This document shows, piece by piece, positions 1-11,172 of a DNA stretch of 64,000 bases (position 1 is the stretch's first letter; the number at the start of each line of letters is the position of its first letter). The DNA is taken from positions 9,084,501 to 9,148,500 of the forward strand of contig NZ_JAQNDO010000001.1 of assembly GCF_028369105.1 (NCBI RefSeq). The letters are read 5' to 3'. A program made the translations under genes and the position numbers. The notes beneath the pieces were generated by a model. That model saw only the letters and a list, made by a program, of their open reading frames with translations, was not told the DNA's origin and searched no databases. The stretch is from Polyangium mundeleinium. Its GTDB lineage: Bacteria; Myxococcota_A; Polyangia; Polyangiales; Polyangiaceae.

Positions 1-2826
<2,826 letters not shown>

Positions 2827-2943
2827 GACGCCCCTCGCGAGCCCCGCGAGACCATCCCCCGATCCCCGTGGGCCGTTGCCGCTCGTCGTACCATACCGGC
2901 GCGCGCGGCGTCACGCGGGTCCTGGCGCGCGAGGGCGTGCGGC

Positions 2944-3951
2944 TCACTGAAAAAGAAACGAATGCCAGTACGCGAGGACCTCGCGGACGATGAACCAAGG
3001 CTCCTTCAAGAGGCGCCGGCTCATGCGCGCAGGCACCGTGTACACGGCCACGCCTGCGCGCTCGAAGAGCATCTTCACCCGCGGCTCGTGATAATAATGC
3101 GTCACCGCGATCGCCCGCGAAAACCCGTGGCGGCGCATCAAGAGCGCACCGTTCCGCGCCGTCCACGAGGACGTGACGCCCTCTTCGTCGAGGATCACGG
3201 AGGCCTCCGGCACGCCCGCCGCGACAGCACGCGCCCGCATCACGGCGGGCTCCGAAATCCCGTTGTGCTCGTCGATGGCGCCGCTCATCACGATCGCTCG
3301 CACGAGCCCCTGCTGGTGCAACCAGATCGCCTCGTCCACGCGATCCGAGAGCGCGAGCGAAGGCGTGCCGTCGTCCCACACGCGCGCTCCGAGCACGATC
3401 GCGCAGTCCGCGCGGCGCTCGTACCGCGTCGGCCCCAGCGTGACCATGAGCAGGAGCGGCATGGCCACGAAGCTCGCCGCCGTCACGGCCGCACACACGG
3501 CCGCGCGCCCGAGTGTCCATCGAGGACGCTCCGCGCGATCCATCGCGACGTTCGCCGCGAGCGCGCCGAGACAAACCAGGACGACCAGGGAAGCCGGGAC
3601 AAACGCCGGGCCGTGGATCGCGCCGCGCGCGAGAACGCCGTAAAATGTGGCGACGTCGAGCGCAGCGAGCACGGCCCCGATCCCGAGGACGATCGCCCCG
3701 CCAAGGCGCGCCCACGCCGGGCGGATCGGCCGCGCCGCGTGCCAGAGGAGCGTGACGGCGGAGGCGAGTTCCAGGGCGCGGAAGATCGGCCGCGGAAGAT
3801 CCGCGTCGCCGAGCCAGGTATGTGTGGAATCGAAGGGAGGCCGCACGGCCTCGCCCCCGAGGTTCAGGAGGGCGAGCAGGCCGACGGCGAGGCCCACGCC
3901 GCGCAAGGAGAAGGCAGCATGGGCGCGGAGACGAGAGGCGCGCGAGATCAG
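2944..3951 (-). CDS. YdcF/SanA-like DUF218 membrane protein
   Basis: The N-terminal part holds about four hydrophobic segments (for example VGLAVGLLALLNL and AVTAASFVAMPLLLMVTL). The C-terminal DUF218 domain begins at ADCAIVLGARVWDDG and continues through VMSGAIDEHNG and AVTHYYHEPRVK. DUF218 proteins (SanA, YdcF, ElyC) are inner-membrane proteins linked to envelope integrity; the exact reaction is not established. No ATG or GTG lies in frame near the membrane domain. The first usable codons are a CTG at 3951, whose last two bases begin the TGA of the upstream globin gene (CTGA overlap), or a TTG at 3906. I give the CTG because the residues after it are basic and precede the first membrane helix. 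The gene probably forms an operon with the globin. Confidence 0.75.
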   Translation of the reverse strand: MISRASRLRAHAAFSLRGVGLAVGLLALLNLGGEAVRPPFDSTHTWLGDADLPRPIFRALELASAVTLLWHAARPIRPAWARLGGAIVLGIGAVLAALDVATFYGVLARGAIHGPAFVPASLVVLVCLGALAANVAMDRAERPRWTLGRAAVCAAVTAASFVAMPLLLMVTLGPTRYERRADCAIVLGARVWDDGTPSLALSDRVDEAIWLHQQGLVRAIVMSGAIDEHNGISEPAVMRARAVAAGVPEASVILDEEGVTSSWTARNGALLMRRHGFSRAIAVTHYYHEPRVKMLFERAGVAVYTVPARMSRRLLKEPWFIVREVLAYWHSFLFQ

Positions 3952-4598
3952 GTGATCGTGGGCGGGTTCGAGATGCGGGGCAAACGCGTGCTCGGCGACG
4001 CGCCGCTCTTCGAGGACGGCGCCGACTGCGAGCTCGCGCCGCCGTAGAGCGCCTGGATCGAGGCCGGCATGCGCGAGCCGGGCGGCATGGACGGGCGGCC
4101 CATCGGCGGACGGTACGAGGGACGCTTGACCGCGGGCAGGCGGTGCGCGCTGCCGCGACGCGAGAGCGGCGTGCGAAGCGAGAGCGGCGCGACCTCGTTC
4201 GCCGCGTCTTTCATGACCTTCGCAAGCACGCCGTAGACCGTGGCCCACGCTTCCTTGACCTCGGGCGTGAACGCCTCGCCGAGGCCCTTTTCCAGCGTCC
4301 ACAGGAGCGCCGCGCCGACCGTGTCGTAGTGGTCGTCGCGAACACCGTACGCGAGATGGCGGCGACCGAGCGCCTGGACGGTCGGGATCAGCGCTTCGAG
4401 ACGATCGAGCGCCTGGACCGCCACCTTCAGCGTGGACATGAGCTTCTTGCCCTGGTCCTTCATGTCGCCCCGGAAGAGGGGCTTGAGTGACGGATCGACC
4501 TCGAAGAGCCGACCATAAAACAGTCCGGCGGCCACGTCCGCGATCGGAGCGACCATCTCGAAGGTCTTCTGGACCAGAAGCTTCTGCTCGTTGTTCAT
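3948..4598 (-). CDS. Single-domain haemoglobin with a C-terminal tail
   Basis: This encodes a bacterial globin (residues about 1-135) of the flavohaemoglobin-like/vitreoscilla-haemoglobin class. It starts MNNEQKLLVQKTF and carries the F-helix motif RRHLAYGV, whose His would be the proximal haem ligand. Such proteins bind oxygen or nitric oxide. The start is ATG 4598 because GAGGAA sits 5 bases upstream; longer in-frame versions lack this site. About 80 Ser/Pro/Arg-rich residues follow the globin fold and resemble no domain I know. No reductase domain is present. The stop overlaps the likely start of the DUF218 gene. Confidence 0.85.
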   Translation of the reverse strand: MNNEQKLLVQKTFEMVAPIADVAAGLFYGRLFEVDPSLKPLFRGDMKDQGKKLMSTLKVAVQALDRLEALIPTVQALGRRHLAYGVRDDHYDTVGAALLWTLEKGLGEAFTPEVKEAWATVYGVLAKVMKDAANEVAPLSLRTPLSRRGSAHRLPAVKRPSYRPPMGRPSMPPGSRMPASIQALYGGASSQSAPSSKSGASPSTRLPRISNPPTIT

Positions 4599-4868
4599 CG
4601 TTTCCTCACGGCCAGCCCTGTTATCCGGGCGGAGAGATGCTTCGGCGACCACCAGCAGCGAAGACCTCTATCCAAGATCTGCGCCGACGTTTCACCCTAG
4701 CATGGGTCGGGCGCGTACCGACAGTATTTGTTGCGGGGACGCCAAGCGCGTGGTGTCCGTGATGCATCGGCAGCGCCCCGACGCGAGGCCCGCAACGTTT
4801 GCACCCGAACGACATGAATGTCGGTCCGAGGACGGAAACGTGCGCGGGAATCGGGGGGCGCGCCAGGA

Positions 4869-6434
4869 TCAAACGGGGATGATGCCGCGCTTCTTGAAGG
4901 GCCGCTCGACGCGCTTGTGCCGCGCGAGCTCGAGGCCCCACGCGACGGCGCGCCGCGTGTCGCGAGGATCGATGACGTCGTCGATGAGGCCCCAGCCAGC
5001 GACCTTCATGATGTCGATGTTCTTCTGGAGCATGTCGACCATCTGCTGCTTGAGCTCCGGCGGCGGCGGCGCATCGCCGAAGAGCTTGCGCGCGGCGATG
5101 CCGAGCATGCCCTCGGGGCCCATCACGCTGATCTCGCTGGTCGGCCATCCGACGATGAGGTCCGGCTCGTAGGCGCGGCCGCACATCACGTAATAACCGG
5201 CGCCATAAGCCTTGCGCACGACGACCGTGACCTTGGGGACGGTCGCGGCGCTCATCACGTGCAGCATCTTCGCGCCGTGCCGGATGATGCCCTCGTGCTC
5301 GACCTTCGACCCGATCATGAAGCCGGGTACGTCCTGGAGGAACACGAGCGGGATGTTGAAGGCGTCGCAGATCTGCATGAACCGCGCGGCCTTGTCCGAG
5401 GAGTCGACGTCGAGCACGCCGCCCATGTGATTGGGCTGGTTCGCCACGATGCCGACGCTCTGGCCGCCGATGCGCGCGAGGCAGGTGATGATCTGCCGCG
5501 CGAAGCGGGGCTTGATGTCGAAATACTCGCCGTGGTCCACGAGCGCCGCGATGAGCTTGTACATGTCGTACGCCTTGCGCGGGTTCTCGGGGAGCAGGTC
5601 GAGCAGCGATTCCTCGCGCCGATCCGTGGGATCCGTCACGGCGATGCGCGGCGGCTCTTCCTCGCAATGGGACGGGAAGAACGAGAGGTATTTTTTGATC
5701 GCCGTGATGCATTCGGCGTCGTTCTTGTATTCGCCGTCGCCGACGCCGCTCTTCGTGGAATGGACCTTCGAGCCGCCGAGCTCCTGCTCGGAGATGTCCT
5801 CGCCGGTCATGGCCTTGACGAGCGGCGGACCGCCGAGGGCCATCGAGCCGATGTCCTTCACCATGGGAACGAAATCGGCGAGGCCCGGGATGTAGGCCGT
5901 GCCCGCGGCGCCGGGGCCGACCATGGCCGCGACCTGCGGGACGACGCCGCTCATGATGACCTGCTCGCGGAAGAGGTGGCCGCTGCCTGCGAAGAGCGAA
6001 ATCGAGTCCGGGTGGCTCGCTCCCGGGTCGATACGCGCGCCCGCAGAATCGATGAACCACACGATGGGCCAGCGGCCGCGCAGGGCCATCTGGCGGAGGC
6101 GCGTGACCTTCTCCTCGCCGGTATGGCCAATGCTGCCGCCTTTGACCGTGAAATCGTACGCAGCGGCGCAGACCATGCGGCCGTCGACCTTGCCGAAGGC
6201 GCAGACGACGGCGTCGGCGGCCGGCCGATCCTTGCCGTCACCCGCGGCGAGGCCCATCTGCGTGCCGTGCATGCCGACCTCGAAATGGACGCCGTCGTCG
6301 AAGAACGCGGCGAGCCTCTCGCGGGCGGTCAGCTTGCCGCGCGAATGTTGCTTGGCGACCTTGTCCTCGCCGCCCATCTTGCGCACCTCGGCGCGCCGGG
6401 CCTCGAGGTCCTTCAAGAGCTCACGCATGTCCAT
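4869..6434 (-). CDS. Acyl-CoA carboxylase carboxyltransferase (beta) subunit
   Basis: The 521-residue protein matches propionyl/methylcrotonyl-CoA carboxylase beta subunits over its full length. N-terminal RGKLTARERL is followed by FIDSAGARIDPGA, GPGAAGTAYIPG, FLQDVPGFMIG and VVRKAYGAGYYVM, the two crotonase-like halves that form the carboxyltransferase site. It would transfer CO2 from biotin to an acyl-CoA in the cytoplasm. No biotin carboxylase or biotin-carrier gene lies in the window, so the alpha subunit must be encoded elsewhere. It is the last gene of the MarR operon, and its ATG lies three bases after the hydratase stop. The acyl substrate (propionyl, 3-methylcrotonyl, geranyl or other) cannot be told from sequence alone. 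Confidence 0.92.
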   Translation of the reverse strand: MDMRELLKDLEARRAEVRKMGGEDKVAKQHSRGKLTARERLAAFFDDGVHFEVGMHGTQMGLAAGDGKDRPAADAVVCAFGKVDGRMVCAAAYDFTVKGGSIGHTGEEKVTRLRQMALRGRWPIVWFIDSAGARIDPGASHPDSISLFAGSGHLFREQVIMSGVVPQVAAMVGPGAAGTAYIPGLADFVPMVKDIGSMALGGPPLVKAMTGEDISEQELGGSKVHSTKSGVGDGEYKNDAECITAIKKYLSFFPSHCEEEPPRIAVTDPTDRREESLLDLLPENPRKAYDMYKLIAALVDHGEYFDIKPRFARQIITCLARIGGQSVGIVANQPNHMGGVLDVDSSDKAARFMQICDAFNIPLVFLQDVPGFMIGSKVEHEGIIRHGAKMLHVMSAATVPKVTVVVRKAYGAGYYVMCGRAYEPDLIVGWPTSEISVMGPEGMLGIAARKLFGDAPPPPELKQQMVDMLQKNIDIMKVAGWGLIDDVIDPRDTRRAVAWGLELARHKRVERPFKKRGIIPV

Positions 6435-6437
6435 GGG

Positions 6438-7229
6438 TCATTTACCCGTCCATTTGGGGGTGCGTTTTTCCAGGAACGCCATCAGGCCTTCCCGCGCGTC
6501 GTCCGTCGAGAGCACGGCGCCGAGGCGCTCGCGCAGCATCGGCAAGGCTTGTTCGAGCGTGAGATCGGCCTGCGCCGCGAACGCTTCGAGCCCGAGCTTC
6601 ACGGTGATCGGGCTCTTCTGCGCAATCTGCCCCGTGATTCGCGCGATCTCGGCGTCGAGCCCGTCCGCGTCGACGGCCTTTCCGACGAGGCCGATCGCCG
6701 CTGCCTCGTCGGCCTCCAGTTTGTCGCCGAAGAGCATCATTTCGAGCAGGCGCCGCTGCGGCACGACGCGCGCGAGCACAGCCATGATCATCATCGGGAA
6801 GAGGCCCCGGTTGATCTCGGGCGTGCCGAGCTTGATCCCGCGCGCGGCGACCGCGAAATGGCAAGCCGCCACGAGCCCGACCCCGCCGCCCATCGCGACC
6901 CCGTTCACCCGCGCGACGAGCGGCTTCGGCGAACGCGTGAGCGCGAGCAGGAGATCTGCGTAATCCCCCTTCGGCGGCAATTCCGCCGACGGACCGGACG
7001 AGCTCATCTGCGTGAAATCACCGCCCGCGCAAAACGCGTCGCCCGCGCCCGTCAGGACGATCGAGCGCACCGAATCGTCGTTCGCCGCGTCTTCGAGCGC
7101 CCAGAGCAGCTCGTTCACCATGGCCGGGCCAATGGCGTTTTTCTTGGGCGGGTTCTTCAGGAAGATCCAGAGGGCGCCGTTTTCCTTCGCGGCGACCTCC
7201 AGGAATCCATAAGCACGCGCCGTCGTCAT
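6438..7229 (-). CDS. Enoyl-CoA hydratase/isomerase family protein
   Basis: This 263-residue crotonase-fold protein begins MTTARAYGFLEV. It carries the substrate loop AFCAGGDFTQMSS, the oxyanion segment VNGVAMGGGVGLVAACHF and the catalytic-region segment GIKLGTPEINRGLFP with a Glu at the expected place. It would hydrate or isomerise an enoyl-CoA. The start is ATG 7229, which overlaps the stop of the upstream BKACE gene as ATGA; longer in-frame starts run antisense-like through that gene. Position between a keto-acid cleavage enzyme and an acyl-CoA carboxylase suggests a short degradation route that feeds acyl-CoA intermediates. Confidence 0.9.
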   Translation of the reverse strand: MTTARAYGFLEVAAKENGALWIFLKNPPKKNAIGPAMVNELLWALEDAANDDSVRSIVLTGAGDAFCAGGDFTQMSSSGPSAELPPKGDYADLLLALTRSPKPLVARVNGVAMGGGVGLVAACHFAVAARGIKLGTPEINRGLFPMMIMAVLARVVPQRRLLEMMLFGDKLEADEAAAIGLVGKAVDADGLDAEIARITGQIAQKSPITVKLGLEAFAAQADLTLEQALPMLRERLGAVLSTDDAREGLMAFLEKRTPKWTGK

Positions 7230-8125
7230 CGCGGCGCTCCGAGCGAGAGGATCTCCCGGGCCTCCTCGACCGTCGCCGGCCGCCGGCCCACGTCGCGCAC
7301 GAGCCGCACCGCGGTCTCGACGAGCGGGCCATTCGAGGTCGCCATCTCGCCGTTCGGCAGATAAAGATGATCTTCGAGCCCGCAGCGGATGTTGCCGCCG
7401 AGCACGAGCGCCGCGGCGATCATGCGCCAGGCGCCGTGGCTGATCCCGATGACTTCCCACTCCGATCCGGCGGGCATGATCCTCGTCTGGAGCTGGAGCG
7501 ACTCCACGTGCGCCGGAATGCCGCCGAGCACGTTCATGATGAACGAGAACTGGAGCGGCGGCCGGAGCACGCCCATGTCGAGCAGCGGCGCGATCCCGTT
7601 CGTGTGCCCCGTGTCGAAACACTCGAGCTCGGGCTTCACGCCCACCTCGTTCATCACCTCCAAGAGCTTGATGATCTTCGAATAGGTGTTCGGAAACACC
7701 ATATCGAAATCAAATTGCTTGCGCTTGGGCGAGTATTTCGCGTAGTTCATCGTGCCCATGTTCAGGGCCGCGATCTCGGGCTTGCTCTCGCGCACGTACG
7801 TGCATTGATCGGTGACGTCGTCGAGAATCGTGCCCGTCGAGAAATTGAGGATGATCGGACAGCGGGCCCGGACCTCCTCCTTGATGCGGGCGAAGACGGC
7901 CGGGGAGAACGTCGGGCCGCCGTCGTCGTTCCGGGCGTGGATGTGCACGACCGAGGCGCCCGCGTCATAGGCGCGCTTGCATTCGTCGGCGATCTCCGCC
8001 GGCGTGTACGGGATGCCCGGGTTTTGCCTGCGATTGGCGAGGACGCCCGTGACGGCGCAGGTGACGACACAGATGTCGGGATCACGCACGCCGGGCTTCT
8101 TGGTCTCGCCTGTGAACGATTTCAT
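7226..8125 (-). CDS. Beta-keto acid cleavage enzyme (BKACE, DUF849)
   Basis: The protein (299 residues) has the DUF849/BKACE pattern. CAVTG near residue 24, the metal-binding VVHIHARNDDGG near 60-71, ILNFSTGT near 92 and PELECFDTGH near 166 place it in the family of 3-keto-5-aminohexanoate cleavage enzyme (Kce). These Zn-dependent TIM barrels react a beta-keto acid with acetyl-CoA, giving acetoacetate and a new CoA ester. The CoA ester could pass to the neighbouring hydratase and carboxylase. Its ATG overlaps the MarR stop (ATGA) and its TGA overlaps the hydratase ATG, so all three are translationally coupled. The substrate is unknown because the family is catalytically diverse. Confidence 0.88.
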   Translation of the reverse strand: MKSFTGETKKPGVRDPDICVVTCAVTGVLANRRQNPGIPYTPAEIADECKRAYDAGASVVHIHARNDDGGPTFSPAVFARIKEEVRARCPIILNFSTGTILDDVTDQCTYVRESKPEIAALNMGTMNYAKYSPKRKQFDFDMVFPNTYSKIIKLLEVMNEVGVKPELECFDTGHTNGIAPLLDMGVLRPPLQFSFIMNVLGGIPAHVESLQLQTRIMPAGSEWEVIGISHGAWRMIAAALVLGGNIRCGLEDHLYLPNGEMATSNGPLVETAVRLVRDVGRRPATVEEAREILSLGAPR

Positions 8126-8637
8126 GGCTTGTCCTCCTCCGCTCCCGCGCGGGGAGCGCCTTGCGCCTCGGATACGCGGCCCTCGACATGCGAGACGACG
8201 CGCTTTTGCAGCTTGGTCAGGACCCGGAGCAAATGTTCGAGATCGCTCTGCGACAAATCCGTCAGCGCGCTCCGGAAGATCTCCATGGGCTCGACCTGAA
8301 TCTCGCGCGCGAGCTTCTGGCCTTTTTCGCTCAGACGGATGTAAACGACGCGCCGATCCGTGGTCGAGCGCTCGCGCTTGACGAGCCCCTCACGCTCCAT
8401 GCGGTCGATGATCCCCGTCACCGTGCTGTTCTGCGCGCGGATGCGCTCGGACAGGGACGACAAGGACAGATCGCCGAGCTCCTGCAAGAGCTTGATGACG
8501 GTGAGCTGCGGGCCTGTGAGCCCAAACTGCGCCGCCAGGCCCTTCGTCAGGCGGCGCGACTCGGTGTAGAGGTAGATGATCGTCTCGACGATCGCATCCA
8601 CCTCGGGCTTGGTATCGGGAGGGAGGGAGGCCGCCAC
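8122..8637 (-). CDS. MarR family transcriptional regulator
   Basis: This 171-residue protein has the winged-helix layout of MarR: LTGPQLTVIKLLQ, recognition region LSERIRAQNSTVTGIIDRM and the wing segment RERSTTDRRVVYIRLSEKG. MarR dimers usually repress their own operon and release DNA on binding a small ligand. The first gene of a coupled four-gene unit, it probably controls BKACE, hydratase and carboxylase. The start is a GTG at 8637. No strong ribosome site precedes it, and a perfect palindrome lies only 5 bases upstream. This suggests a very short leader with the operator over the start region. Confidence 0.88.
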   Translation of the reverse strand: MAASLPPDTKPEVDAIVETIIYLYTESRRLTKGLAAQFGLTGPQLTVIKLLQELGDLSLSSLSERIRAQNSTVTGIIDRMEREGLVKRERSTTDRRVVYIRLSEKGQKLAREIQVEPMEIFRSALTDLSQSDLEHLLRVLTKLQKRVVSHVEGRVSEAQGAPRAGAEEDKP

Positions 8638-8642
8638 GGATG

Positions 8643-8656
8643 TTTCGTGTACGAAA
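8643..8656. promoter_or_regulatory. Palindromic operator candidate for the MarR regulator
   Basis: TTTCGT-GT-ACGAAA is a perfect 6-bp inverted repeat with a 2-bp centre. It is AT-rich against its surroundings and sits immediately upstream of the marR GTG. Size and position fit MarR autoregulation; binding is inferred. Confidence 0.5.
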
Positions 8657-8704
8657 TATTCGGAGCGCAGCCAGTTGTCAAGGGAGGAGTTCTAGCAAGC
8701 TCGC

Positions 8705-9340
8705 TCACGCCCCGAACGGCCGAAGCCCTCTCGCCCGCGTCCGGGCGAGCCGTTCGAGGAACTGCTTGCGGGTGAGGACGATGGCGCCGAGCGCCTTCAT
8801 GTGTGGCGTCATCACCTGGATGTCGATCCAATCGCAGCCCGCCTCGCCGAGGTGATCCACGAGATACAAAAGCGCGATCTTCGACGCATTCGGCGTGAGG
8901 TGGAACATGCTCTCCGCCGAGAAATACCCCTCGACGCAAACGCCATAAATGCCGCCCACGAGCACCTCCTCCACGTCCCACACCTCGACGCTGTGCGCGA
9001 AGCCGAGCCGGTGCATCTCCTTGTAGGCGTCCATGAGCTCCTGCGTGATCCACGTGCCGTCCTGCCCGGGACGCGGGACCTCGGCGCAGCGCTCGATGAC
9101 CGCGTCGAATCCTCGGTTCACCGTGCAGCGGAGCGGGGTCTTCCGGAGCTCGCGGCGGAGGCTGCGCGAGAGGTGGAGGAACGAGAAATCGAGGATCGCC
9201 CGTTCTTTCGGGCAAAACCAGGGCAGGACATCGAGCCCGTCGATCGGCCAGGGAAAAACCCCGCGCCGGTACGCCTCGACGAGCACACGCGGCTCCAGGC
9301 TGCCGCCCACGGCCACGATGTCGTCGGCGTCGATGCTCAT
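8705..9340 (-). CDS. aat: Leucyl/phenylalanyl-tRNA-protein transferase
   Basis: The protein transfers Leu or Phe from aminoacyl-tRNA to proteins with N-terminal Arg or Lys, marking them for ClpS/ClpAP (N-degron pathway). Diagnostic segments are the N-terminal VGGSLEPRVLVEAYRRGVFP with PWFCPKERAIL, then GTWITQELMDAY, HSVEVWDVEEVLVGGIYGV and FSAESMFHLTPNASKIAL, in family order. I start at ATG 9340 (MSIDADD, with GGGAAG upstream); a TTG at 9370 would add ten residues. It stands alone, divergent from the SRPBCC gene. Confidence 0.93.
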   Translation of the reverse strand: MSIDADDIVAVGGSLEPRVLVEAYRRGVFPWPIDGLDVLPWFCPKERAILDFSFLHLSRSLRRELRKTPLRCTVNRGFDAVIERCAEVPRPGQDGTWITQELMDAYKEMHRLGFAHSVEVWDVEEVLVGGIYGVCVEGYFSAESMFHLTPNASKIALLYLVDHLGEAGCDWIDIQVMTPHMKALGAIVLTRKQFLERLARTRARGLRPFGA

Positions 9341-9433
9341 GCTCAATCTTCCCGGACGCGGGCCATCCAAGCGCCAAACCCCCCGCGGGTCAAGCCTTTG
9401 CCAGCGGCCAAATCCAGCTTATAGGCCAGCATC

Positions 9434-9883
9434 GTGCCCGTCTTCGAGAAACGTACCCGCATCCAAGCCCCGCCCGAGGTGGTCTTCGCCTTCCACGAGC
9501 GCCCGGACGCGCTGAACCTCCTCCTGCCGCCGTGGGAGCATGCCCGCATCCTCGAACGAAGCGGTGGCCTGGAGAAGGGCGCGCGAACCGTGATCGAGAC
9601 CTACATCGGGCCCGTGAAGCAGCGCCTCGTGGCCGTTCACACGGCGTACGAACAAGGGCGGATGTTCCAGGATACGGTGATCGAAGGACCGTTCGCCCGG
9701 TGGGTCCACACGCACACGATGGAGCCGGACGGAGAAGGCGGGACCTTCCTCGTCGACCACATCGATTACGCGCTGCCGCTCGGCCCGCTCGGCGCCCTGT
9801 TCGGCGGCGCGTTCGCGCGGCGGAAGCTCGAAAAGATGTTCGAATTCCGCCACGCCGTGACGAAAAAAGCCTGCGAGGGTTGA
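9434..9883 (+). CDS. SRPBCC (START-like) domain protein
   Basis: The 149-residue protein begins VFEKRTRIQAPPEVVFAFHE and ends with EFRHAVTKK. This is the pattern of the SRPBCC/polyketide-cyclase-like proteins often labelled cell-division-inhibitor SulA-like or ligand-binding. The motif EGPFARWVHTH and the hydrophobic C-terminal helix fit the helix-grip fold that binds hydrophobic ligands. The start is GTG 9434; there is no convincing ribosome site. It is monocistronic, with a hairpin after it. The ligand is unknown. Confidence 0.75.
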   Translation: MPVFEKRTRIQAPPEVVFAFHERPDALNLLLPPWEHARILERSGGLEKGARTVIETYIGPVKQRLVAVHTAYEQGRMFQDTVIEGPFARWVHTHTMEPDGEGGTFLVDHIDYALPLGPLGALFGGAFARRKLEKMFEFRHAVTKKACEG

Positions 9884-9898
9884 GGGGTCGTCGACGCT

Positions 9899-9932
9899 GG
9901 GGGCTCCGCTCCGCAAGCGGAGCTGTGCCCCC
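9899..9932. terminator. Bidirectional hairpin between convergent genes
   Basis: GCTCCGCT/AGCGGAGC forms an 8-bp stem around CCGCA, flanked by G-run and C-run that extend it. It lies between the convergent SRPBCC and TPR genes. There is no strong U tract, so it may be a bidirectional terminator or one of the intergenic hairpin repeats common in this genome type. Confidence 0.55.
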
Positions 9933-9942
9933 AAACCCCCCG

Positions 9943-11172
9943 TCAGCGTTTGTCCGGCGAACCGGCGCCGCTGCCTTTCTCGATCGCCGAGAGCTCGAGG
10001 AGCACGGCCTTGACGCGCGGATCCTCGGGATCGAGCGCCTGGGCTTTTTCGTACGCCTCGCGCGCCTCCACGAGCTTGCGTTGCTTGGCGAGGGCATTGC
10101 CGAGGTTCACCCACGCGCTTACGAGCGCCGGATCGAGCGCGAGCGCCTCGCGGTAGATGACCTTCGCGCGTTCGAGGTCGCCCTTCTGCGCCATCGCATA
10201 CCCGAGGTTCGAACGGTACGTGGCGCGGCGCGGATCCCGCGCGACCGCCGTCTCCAGGCACCGGATCGCGCGATCCGTGTCGTTCAGGGTCAGCAGCGCG
10301 GTGCCGAGGTCGTTCTGCACGCGGGCATCGTTCGGGGCGAGGCGCGCGGCGCGCTCGTACGCGCGGACGGCCTGTTCTCGCCGGCCGAGCGCGAGCAGCG
10401 CGGTGCCCAGGTTCGTCTGTCGTTCGGCCACGCCGGGCTCGATTTCGGCGGCGCGTTCGAGCTCGCGGACCGCCGGTTCGAGTTGCCCCGTGGCAACGAG
10501 CCCGACCCCGAGCGCGGAGTGCGCCTCGGCGTCGTTTGGCGCGAGCTCGGCGGCCTTGCGCAAGGCCGCGAGCGCGGAATCCGCGCGGCCGAGGACGAGG
10601 AGCGCGCGGCCGAGCTCGAGGTGCGCCGGCGCGTAGGAGAGCTCTTTTTGAAGGACGCCTTCGAGATCCTTCACCGCCTGGATCAATCCGGGGTGCGTGG
10701 GCGCGGCGCCGTAATCGACGGGCGCGTCCTCGGCGGAGAGGCGCGTGCGGACGAGCCCGACGATCGGCGCGGGATCCTTCGGCGCGAGCGTCTTCGCCTT
10801 CTTGTACGCCTTCTCCGCCGCTGAAAAATCCCCCCGCGCGTGCGCCTCGTCGCCCTCGGCGAGCGCCTTGTCCGCGGGCGTCCCCGTCCCGCGCGCGAGC
10901 TTCGCCGGCGGCGGCTGCGCGGCTTCCTCGCTGGAAACGGGCGCATCGAGCGGGACACCGGAGCCCGGAGACGGCGCCGCGGGCGCGGAAGCGGACGCAG
11001 AAGCAGGCACGGGAACGGTTGCGGACGTGGGTACGGAAGCGGCTACAGAAACACTTCCATAAGTGACAGGCGGCAGCGGCTCGGGAGGCGGCGGAGGGGG
11101 CGGCGTGGCGGGGCCGCAGGCGGCGAGGATCACGAGCGTGATCACGCCACCGCGGCTGGCTCGAATCTTCAT
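9943..11172 (-). CDS. TPR-repeat lipoprotein
   Basis: An N-terminal signal with lipobox LVILAAC puts the mature protein on a membrane as a lipoprotein. A Pro-rich then Ala/Pro/Ser-rich linker (about residues 22-95) is followed by roughly eight to nine TPR units from about residue 100 to 395. Typical pairs are AHLELGRALLVLGRADSAL and AERQTNLGTALLALGRREQA. TPRs provide protein-protein docking. The start is ATG 11172, whose A is also the last base of the spoVR TGA (TGATG). It is therefore the third gene of the DUF444-spoVR unit and may dock something for these spore/stress proteins; that role is an inference. Confidence 0.85.
   Translation of the reverse strand: MKIRASRGGVITLVILAACGPATPPPPPPPEPLPPVTYGSVSVAASVPTSATVPVPASASASAPAAPSPGSGVPLDAPVSSEEAAQPPPAKLARGTGTPADKALAEGDEAHARGDFSAAEKAYKKAKTLAPKDPAPIVGLVRTRLSAEDAPVDYGAAPTHPGLIQAVKDLEGVLQKELSYAPAHLELGRALLVLGRADSALAALRKAAELAPNDAEAHSALGVGLVATGQLEPAVRELERAAEIEPGVAERQTNLGTALLALGRREQAVRAYERAARLAPNDARVQNDLGTALLTLNDTDRAIRCLETAVARDPRRATYRSNLGYAMAQKGDLERAKVIYREALALDPALVSAWVNLGNALAKQRKLVEAREAYEKAQALDPEDPRVKAVLLELSAIEKGSGAGSPDKR

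Noticed and set aside
4818-7364. 848-codon plus-strand frame
   Set aside because: It is antisense to the carboxylase and hydratase, which have strong domain evidence.
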